The notes under the pieces: generated by a model
The model's database searches: none
The model's input: only the letters and a program-made list of their open reading frames with translations
What the model was told of the DNA's origin: nothing
Assembly: GCA_021399405.1 (NCBI GenBank)
Contig: JAAFKL010000221.1
Coordinates: 1-11,738, forward strand
DNA: 11,738 nucleotides
Direction of reading: 5' to 3'
From: Candidatus Heimdallarchaeota archaeon
GTDB taxonomy: Archaea > Asgardarchaeota > Heimdallarchaeia > Heimdallarchaeales > Kariarchaeaceae
Made by a program: the position numbers and the translations under genes
Shown: positions 7,428-11,738 of the stretch, in pieces
Position numbering within the stretch: the stretch's first letter is position 1
Layout of the letters: the number at the start of each line of letters is the position of its first letter

Positions 7428-7856
7428 TCAACTTTCTTCTTCATCTTTTAAATTGTTTATTTTTTCTTGGAAATCCCCTTTGATTGATTCAAATTCATCT
7501 TTTTGGACAACTCCAAACACAAAGGCTTGTTCAATCTTTGTTAGTTGGTCCTGCCAAATTTCATTTGTAAATTCGATATATTGATCAGAAGCAATTGAGA
7601 TTGCTTCAATTAGGTTCTGACCTGATATTGTTAAGGAATATACGTACCTAAGGCGAGGTACGGTTTGTGTTCTTCTTTCTAATATTCCAAAACTAAGAAG
7701 TTGTTTGAGATGTTTTTCAATTGCTGTTCTACTAACACCTATCGCCTCAACTAGAACGTCTGGATGTGAAGGATATTCATTTAGAATCCCTAAAATTTTC
7801 ATCCGAGTTTTATCACTTAGTAAACCAAGTAATCTTCTTTGTGGATCTGATAGCAA
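7428..7856 (-). CDS. ArsR-like winged-helix transcriptional regulator
   Basis: This 142-residue protein is a DNA-binding regulator. Residues 5-75 form a winged helix-turn-helix: DPQRRLLGLLSDKTRMKIL is the usual first helix of ArsR/TrmB-like archaeal regulators, VSRTAIEKHLKQLLSFGIL (41-59) holds the recognition helix, and ERRTQTVPRLRYVYSLT (60-76) is the wing. Residues about 79-137 are helical and charged and probably serve dimerisation. There is no cysteine-rich metal motif, so metal sensing is not supported. The start is a TTG at 7856; an in-frame stop 12 bases upstream limits the choice to TTG or CTG codons, and the TTG gives the complete first helix. A TTAAAA on the minus strand (7880-7885) about 26 bases upstream would make the mRNA leaderless. 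The gene is divergent from the bactofilin-like gene, and the shared 208-base region holds a palindrome, so it may control itself and that gene. The ligand is unknown. Confidence 0.85.
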   Translation of the reverse strand: MLSDPQRRLLGLLSDKTRMKILGILNEYPSHPDVLVEAIGVSRTAIEKHLKQLLSFGILERRTQTVPRLRYVYSLTISGQNLIEAISIASDQYIEFTNEIWQDQLTKIEQAFVFGVVQKDEFESIKGDFQEKINNLKDEEES

Positions 7857-7961
7857 CAGTAGTAATTAATCAGAGTTCGTTTTAAGGATTAACTAAGATT
7901 ATCGTATTCGAGTTCTTAATTGCTATAATCAAGGAATATATTATTGAAATATTTTGATTTC

Positions 7962-7971
7962 ACCTTAAGGT
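7962..7971. promoter_or_regulatory. ACCTTAAGGT palindrome in the divergent promoter region
   Basis: This is a perfect 10-base palindrome about midway between the divergent regulator and bactofilin-like genes. Copies of its core half, TTAAGG, also occur at 7882-7887 and 8049-8054. A binding site for the neighbouring winged-helix regulator is possible. Nothing in the sequence proves it. Confidence 0.35.
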
Positions 7972-8017
7972 TAAACAATTCTCTTTTTATCTCAAACTTA
8001 TTCCCGTCATTTTGACC

Positions 8018-8055
8018 TATATTAATAACAATTAAGTATAATATAGAATTAAGGT
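8018..8055 (+). promoter_or_regulatory. Putative TATA box and ribosome binding site of the bactofilin-like gene
   Basis: TATATTAAT (8018-8026) would direct initiation near 8048, giving a leader of about 17 bases in which AAGGT (8051-8055) can serve as a weak Shine-Dalgarno 9 bases before the ATG at 8065. A second TATA-like sequence, TATAATATA near 8037-8045, would instead give a nearly leaderless mRNA. I cannot choose between them from sequence alone. Confidence 0.35.
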
Positions 8056-8064
8056 AAGTAAAGA

Positions 8065-9048
8065 ATGAGTGATGGATCTCTAAAAGATAAATTAAAGCAA
8101 AAATTACAGGCTGGAGAGATTAGTCAAGAGGAATATGATTATTTTCTTCAGAAATTTAGATCGTTAGGAATTTTTTCAGATGATCAGACCAAAGATAGTG
8201 GAAAAAGAGAAAATCTTCAAGTCACTGGTGTAAAAATGATTAAAGGTGGTTATTTTGGTGATATTTTAACTCGAGGGAGATTAGAAATTGAAGGTGATAC
8301 TGAATGTGATAAATTATCCGTCCATGGATCATTGGAAATCGAAGGTTCACTTTCAGTAATTAATTCATCGAGTATTTCTGGAAGCATAAAAATTGAGGGT
8401 GATACTAAATTTGGAGGTCCAATCTCATCTACTGGAAGCATAAAAATTGAGGGTGATCTTCTAGCAACTTCCAAATTGTCCTCAAGTGGTGCAATTAATG
8501 TAGACGGTGACATTAAAACTAATAGCGCCTTAGTATTTAATGGAAAACTTAATTGTACCAACATTCAATCTTCTTCAATTCTCAAACTCTCTGGAGTCAT
8601 CGGTGTTGATGGAAATATTATTGCTGAGACCATATCCATTTCTAACGGAACAATACAGGTTGGTGGGGACATACGTGGTAAAACAATAATGATCTCAGGT
8701 AAGTTTGGTGATGTTGAATTCGATTTCCTTAAAGAATTTGAGGACGTGAAAGATATTCCTGATCTCGTCAAAGCAACTACTACTTTTGCCAAAGATATAG
8801 TTCCAAATATTGGAAATCTTGTGAGCACTATTTTCGGTTCAGTTACCTCACCTGATTCAGAGCAGGTTAACGTATTTGGGAATATAGAGGCTGATAATGT
8901 AGTTATCTCAAATACAATCGTACATGGGAGTATCACTGCGGACGAGATTGTTTTGGGGAGAAATCTAAAGGTCCATGGGAAAGTAAAATATCGCAAATCT
9001 ATCAACAAAGAACAATATGAAGGTATCGAAATACAACGAATATCTTAG
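8065..9048 (+). CDS. Bactofilin-like polymer-forming beta-helix protein with N-terminal SHOCT-like segment
   Basis: This 327-residue protein is probably cytoplasmic: it has no signal peptide or membrane helix. Residues 4-34 (core KLQAGEISQEEYDYFLQKF) match the SHOCT pattern of short helical modules often found at protein ends. Residues about 53-220 are a right-handed beta-helix-type repeat of short strands with GS, EGD and GD turns (RLEIEGDTEC, GSLEIEGSL, GSIKIEGDTK, GSIKIEGDLL, GAINVDGDI, GTIQVGGDIRG), the pattern of bactofilins (polymer-forming, DUF583) and related SHOCT-linked beta-repeat proteins. Residues about 221-262 break the pattern with a mostly helical insertion, then the strands resume (VNVFGNIEADNVVISNTIVHGSITADEIVLGRNLKVHGKV). 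Bactofilins form cytoskeletal filaments; here filament formation is inferred. Two neighbouring repeats are identical at DNA level over 26 bases, implying recent duplication or conversion. The gene is divergent from the winged-helix regulator. Confidence 0.83.
   Translation: MSDGSLKDKLKQKLQAGEISQEEYDYFLQKFRSLGIFSDDQTKDSGKRENLQVTGVKMIKGGYFGDILTRGRLEIEGDTECDKLSVHGSLEIEGSLSVINSSSISGSIKIEGDTKFGGPISSTGSIKIEGDLLATSKLSSSGAINVDGDIKTNSALVFNGKLNCTNIQSSSILKLSGVIGVDGNIIAETISISNGTIQVGGDIRGKTIMISGKFGDVEFDFLKEFEDVKDIPDLVKATTTFAKDIVPNIGNLVSTIFGSVTSPDSEQVNVFGNIEADNVVISNTIVHGSITADEIVLGRNLKVHGKVKYRKSINKEQYEGIEIQRIS
8378..8457 (+). repeat. 26-base exact direct repeat within the bactofilin-like gene
   Basis: Positions 8378-8403 and 8432-8457 are identical over 26 bases and are offset by 54 bases, or 18 codons. 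Both encode GSIKIEGD. The in-frame offset corresponds to one or more beta-helix turns, so the protein probably grew by repeat duplication. Confidence 0.85.
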
Positions 9049-9292
9049 ATAATTGAATTTTGAACTTTATTAAGAAGTAGCACCTATAAATTTGACCAAT
9101 ACCCGTTTAAGTTGGATAAAGAAATACTTGTATTAAATATTTCAACATAACTCTCTCATTTGGGGTTATATCACAGCTTGAGATTTGAAGTAATGATTAA
9201 ATGTATCATAAACGTATTATAATGAAATTTTTTTCGATTTAATGTAAACCATATTTACTCAATTGTTAGGAAATTTTATTTATTACAGTAAG

Positions 9293-9302
9293 CTTTATAT
9301 TG
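9293..9302 (+). promoter_or_regulatory. Putative TATA box of the TFS-like gene
   Basis: CTTTATATTG resembles an archaeal TATA box. Initiation near 9323 would give a leader of about 47 bases that contains the palindrome at 9341-9352 and the strong ribosome binding site. Confidence 0.45.
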
Positions 9303-9340
9303 TCCTAGGTTACCAAATATAATGTAAATAGCAGTCGGTT

Positions 9341-9352
9341 GATTGATCAATC
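9341..9352. promoter_or_regulatory. GATTGATCAATC palindrome in the leader of the TFS-like gene
   Basis: This is a perfect 12-base palindrome. It lies 3 bases upstream of the ribosome binding site and downstream of the likely transcription start. As DNA it could bind a dimeric repressor that blocks RNA polymerase; as RNA it would form only a 4-base-pair stem. It shares the ATTGAT half with the repeat upstream of idi2. Confidence 0.35.
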
Positions 9353-9355
9353 GAT

Positions 9356-9360
9356 GGAGG
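9356..9360 (+). promoter_or_regulatory. Strong ribosome binding site of the TFS-like gene
   Basis: GGAGG lies 9 bases before the ATG at 9370 and fixes this start. It supports the view that the short protein is really made. Confidence 0.65.
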
Positions 9361-9369
9361 CAATAAATA

Positions 9370-9615
9370 ATGTTCTGTGTTAACTGTGATTCGGTTTTAG
9401 TTCCGAAAGAAAATGTTCTAGTATGTCTAGACTGTGACTATAAAGAAGAAGGCGTAGATATGGATACTTTCGTTATCAGAGAAGAAGTAATTCATACTGA
9501 GAAATCGAGAATTGAAGTAGTTGAAAATCCAGCTGATATGATTGGTATAACAAAGGAAATTCGAGAAGATTTAAGAGAACAATATAGAGAAGCTTTGGGC
9601 AATCCATCAGATTAG
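9370..9615 (+). CDS. TFS/RPB9-like protein with only the N-terminal zinc ribbon
   Basis: This 81-residue protein begins with a C4 zinc ribbon, C3-x2-C6-x12-C19-x2-C22, in the context MFCVNCDSVLVPKENVLVCLDCDY. This matches the N-terminal ribbon of archaeal transcription factor S (TFS/RpoM) and RPB9, which docks on RNA polymerase. The following EEVIHTEKSRIEVVENP (about 38-54) resembles the TFS linker. TFS normally continues with a second, C-terminal TFIIS-type ribbon that carries the acidic residues for transcript cleavage, giving about 100-110 residues. Here that ribbon is absent, replaced by a helical charged end (KEIREDLREQYREALGNPSD). No frame downstream restores it, since the DNA there is the end of the opposing rqc2 gene. 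Gly residues usual in the first ribbon are Asp here (CVNCD, CLDCD). I infer a polymerase-binding paralogue without cleavage activity. The stop overlaps that of rqc2 by 4 bases. Confidence 0.78.
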   Translation: MFCVNCDSVLVPKENVLVCLDCDYKEEGVDMDTFVIREEVIHTEKSRIEVVENPADMIGITKEIREDLREQYREALGNPSD

Positions 9616-11729
9616 TCTTTCCATTCCTCAATTTTGCAATCACCAGGTAATAACCAAGCAATTTCACCTAAATCCAACGCTTTTACTTTCTGTATATCGA
9701 GTGGATCTAAGTTATTCATAAATTTATTTTTTATTTGTTTAGAAACAGTACCGCGTGGACCATCTCCTGGAACTAACTTCACCCATTTTTCATACTTTTT
9801 CGTGGGTTCTGTAAACAATGAAATGACCCTCACCCAATTTCTCTCAATTATTAAACATAGGTAGATGGATAGTTCAACATCACGTACAAATTGTTTCTCC
9901 CCATAAATCATAACAGATCCTTTAGGAAGATATTCCCCACTTGGCGCACTTAAAGAAATTTGATCTGGATTCACGTAAAATGCATTGGCAATTATTCGTT
10001 TAGCTTTCCAAGCAGAAGAAAAACTAACAGCCATTCTTGCTGCTGTTTTTATTGTATTATCTGGAATTTTACGTCCACCCCCCTTGATAACTGTGGATGC
10101 TGCACCTTGAACATCTGCATGCAAAAATACATCATCGGCATCTACATATCTTTTTACAATATGTTCATTGGTAGTGGCATCGGTACCTGCAACCACCAAG
10201 AATTCTTCTTCTGATTCTGTCCAATGAAATTTCTCATACCATGCTTTTCTTCTTTTCAGGAGAATTACCTTTGCTCCACTTGTTTCAACTGAGACTTCTT
10301 TTTTCTCCTTTGCCAAAATAATTTTCTGATTAGTATTTTCAATTGCCTTATCCGCACCCTTGATCTTTCGTTTAGCTTTCTTTGATTGTTCGTAATATGA
10401 ATTGGCATTGTCAGTAAGAGATTTTCTAAAATCAACAATAACTGATTCCTCGATCCCCTCCATTGCTAAATTCATCACTAACTTAGCTTGTTTGGGTAGT
10501 AATTCTTGAAATATCATTGCAGATGGAATCTTCTTCTCTTTACCTAAATCTAATTTTTCTGCAATGGTTTCCCATTCCATGTTCTTTCTTCGTGCTTCAT
10601 ATACAGTGGTTATTAGTTCATCCCCAGGTTGAAAATTATTATATAATAGATCCCCAAATATTTGATTTTTCTCAGCCACAATGATTTGTTTGTCTCTCTC
10701 CTCGGTTTGTTGATTTAACAATTTGACATATTTATCAACCTCAGATTTTAATTCAACAGTATCTTCTTCAAATTTTTCTTGACTTTCTTGAGATGAATAA
10801 TATATATCAATTGCTGCTCCAAAGGTTTCCGGTGTATATGTTGATATTTCGTCATCTCTTTCCATTTGTTTCCAGGGTAAAATCTTAATCACATTTTCCG
10901 GTGAAAATTTTAATGAATCCCATTGATCTTCATACAAGATATCCTCTTGGGGTATAGAATCATCATCAACAACCTCATCATTTGATAAATTCAATTCAGT
11001 TGCACCTTCATCTAGGTAAACAACTGGTTCGTATTGATGTTGGTCTATTCTATTGTAAATGATTTCAGCTTGTTTTTCGATATTCACAATATCAGATGGT
11101 GATATTTCCTTAGTTTTTTTAGTTGTAATTTCTGCCATTTTTAGAACATAACGTGAATAGGCAGGTCCGAGACCCATCCAACCATTAAGTACATTAACAA
11201 TTTTTGGATGATCAGCAATAACTGTAGACAAATTATCAAACCCATTTCTTAGAATATCTCTTCCTTGGGATGGCATATGGACAAAATCCCTACCAGGATG
11301 GATATCCCTATCTCGCATTTTTCGATATGTTAAAGCGGATAGAATTTTTCTCACAGGAGAGACAAGAATTAAGTTACCATTTCCAAATAATTCAATGATA
11401 ATTTCATAGCCTTCATCGGGTCCAATATTTAGTACGATAATTCTATCGAGATCTCTTTGTTCAACTGAGTTAACCCGTTTATCCCGTAAATGAGATCTCA
11501 GAACTACACAATAATTTGGAGGGGATTTTGGCATAGTTCTGTTAAATTGAGTTAAATGCATACGCTTACCAGGTTCAATTAATAAAAATTGAGAACCCAC
11601 TTCTGGTTTTCTTAATTTAAATATAAATATTCTATTGGGTAATTGATAAATATTAGTTATCCAACTTCCTACAATAGTTTTAGATAACTCATGGACAACT
11701 ACGCGAACATCAATTCCACTTAGACTCAT
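9612..11729 (-). CDS. Rqc2/RqcH/NEMF-family ribosome quality control protein (NFACT)
   Basis: This 705-residue protein belongs to the family that binds the large ribosomal subunit carrying a stalled nascent chain and, in yeast and bacteria, recruits tRNA to add C-terminal tails. Domains in order: NFACT-N (about 1-200, starting MSLSGIDVRVVVHEL); an acidic, low-complexity stretch (about 237-270); a helical region with coiled coils (about 315-350 and 430-480); NFACT-R (about 494-610, with WYEKFHWTESEEEFLVVAG, NEHIVKRY, DVFLHADVQGAASTVIKG and SAPSGEYLPKGSVMIYG); and a C-terminal part (about 615-705, containing PGDGPRG) like that of archaeal and eukaryotic members. The residues known to matter for tailing appear kept: Asp7 near the start and Asp95-Arg96 in QRDLDRIIV. 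The ATG at 11729 gives the normal N-terminus, and only 9 bases upstream are visible, so the promoter is outside the window. Its stop overlaps that of the TFS-like gene. Older databases call such proteins fibronectin-binding (FbpA-like). Confidence 0.95.
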   Translation of the reverse strand: MSLSGIDVRVVVHELSKTIVGSWITNIYQLPNRIFIFKLRKPEVGSQFLLIEPGKRMHLTQFNRTMPKSPPNYCVVLRSHLRDKRVNSVEQRDLDRIIVLNIGPDEGYEIIIELFGNGNLILVSPVRKILSALTYRKMRDRDIHPGRDFVHMPSQGRDILRNGFDNLSTVIADHPKIVNVLNGWMGLGPAYSRYVLKMAEITTKKTKEISPSDIVNIEKQAEIIYNRIDQHQYEPVVYLDEGATELNLSNDEVVDDDSIPQEDILYEDQWDSLKFSPENVIKILPWKQMERDDEISTYTPETFGAAIDIYYSSQESQEKFEEDTVELKSEVDKYVKLLNQQTEERDKQIIVAEKNQIFGDLLYNNFQPGDELITTVYEARRKNMEWETIAEKLDLGKEKKIPSAMIFQELLPKQAKLVMNLAMEGIEESVIVDFRKSLTDNANSYYEQSKKAKRKIKGADKAIENTNQKIILAKEKKEVSVETSGAKVILLKRRKAWYEKFHWTESEEEFLVVAGTDATTNEHIVKRYVDADDVFLHADVQGAASTVIKGGGRKIPDNTIKTAARMAVSFSSAWKAKRIIANAFYVNPDQISLSAPSGEYLPKGSVMIYGEKQFVRDVELSIYLCLIIERNWVRVISLFTEPTKKYEKWVKLVPGDGPRGTVSKQIKNKFMNNLDPLDIQKVKALDLGEIAWLLPGDCKIEEWKD

Positions 11730-11738
11730 TTCTTACTC

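Larger units (their letters stand above)
9049..9369. other. Non-coding stretch between the bactofilin-like and TFS-like genes
   Basis: These 321 bases are AT-rich with frequent stops in all frames and no convincing small gene. A run of seven T at 9228-9234 on the + strand could terminate transcription from the left, though it lies about 180 bases after the stop. The right part holds the promoter, a palindrome and the ribosome binding site of the next gene. I see no RNA gene or longer repeat. Confidence 0.5.

Noticed and set aside
8250..9008. Two long open frames on the minus strand opposite the bactofilin-like gene
   Set aside because: They mirror the repetitive codons of the + strand gene, lack ribosome binding sites, and give proline- and serine-rich, repeat-shadow proteins without any recognisable domain.
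9370..9715. Frameshifted full-length TFS with its C-terminal ribbon in another frame
   Set aside because: The + strand frames after 9540 contain no CxxC pair typical of a TFIIS ribbon, and the DNA beyond 9612 encodes the conserved end of rqc2 on the other strand.

Overview
The window is an AT-rich, gene-dense piece of an archaeal chromosome. Archaeal marks are a TFS/RPB9-type zinc ribbon gene, a type II (FMN-dependent) isopentenyl-diphosphate isomerase, a long NEMF/Rqc2-type NFACT protein, an AN1 zinc finger, TATA-box-like promoters and several GTG/TTG starts. The mix of eukaryote-like pieces with a giant secreted subtilase carrying a C-terminal membrane anchor fits an Asgard archaeon, perhaps Heimdallarchaeia-like. 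That placement is inference from gene content; no marker gene fixes the lineage. There are no rRNA or tRNA genes, CRISPR arrays, insertion sequences or integrases that I can see, so this looks like ordinary chromosome rather than a mobile island.

Layout: (1) 93-4442 (+) encodes a 1449-residue secreted, membrane-anchored S8 subtilase with a very long Asp-His insertion, as in pyrolysin and tripeptidyl peptidase II. (2) 4560-5948 (+) is a two-gene operon: a small protein with two membrane helices and a probable PH-like domain, then an AN1 zinc finger fused to a site-2-protease-like membrane domain that has lost HExxH. (3) 5953-7044 (-) is isopentenyl-diphosphate isomerase, convergent with the operon across a 4-base gap. 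(4) 7045-7427 is non-coding and packed with perfect inverted repeats. A TATA-like element about 25 bases before the first stem makes a + strand structured RNA at about 7205-7426 plausible. (5) 7428-7856 (-) is a winged-helix regulator, divergent from (6) 8065-9048 (+), a bactofilin-like beta-helix protein with an N-terminal SHOCT-like segment. (7) 9049-9369 is mostly featureless leader and promoter DNA before (8) 9370-9615 (+), a one-ribbon relative of TFS/RpoM. (9) 9612-11729 (-) encodes the Rqc2/RqcH/NEMF ribosome quality control factor and overlaps gene 8 by 4 bases at the stop codons.

How the genes relate: there is no single pathway. The subtilase works outside the cell. The AN1/pseudo-S2P operon and Rqc2 both point to protein or membrane quality control but are not in one operon. 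Idi2 supplies DMAPP for archaeal lipids. The winged-helix gene and the bactofilin gene share a divergent promoter region that contains a palindrome, so autoregulation and control of the bactofilin are plausible. The best candidates for undescribed biology are the structured non-coding region at 7205-7426, the AN1/dead-protease fusion with its PH-like partner, the truncated TFS and the SHOCT-bactofilin with its helical insertion.
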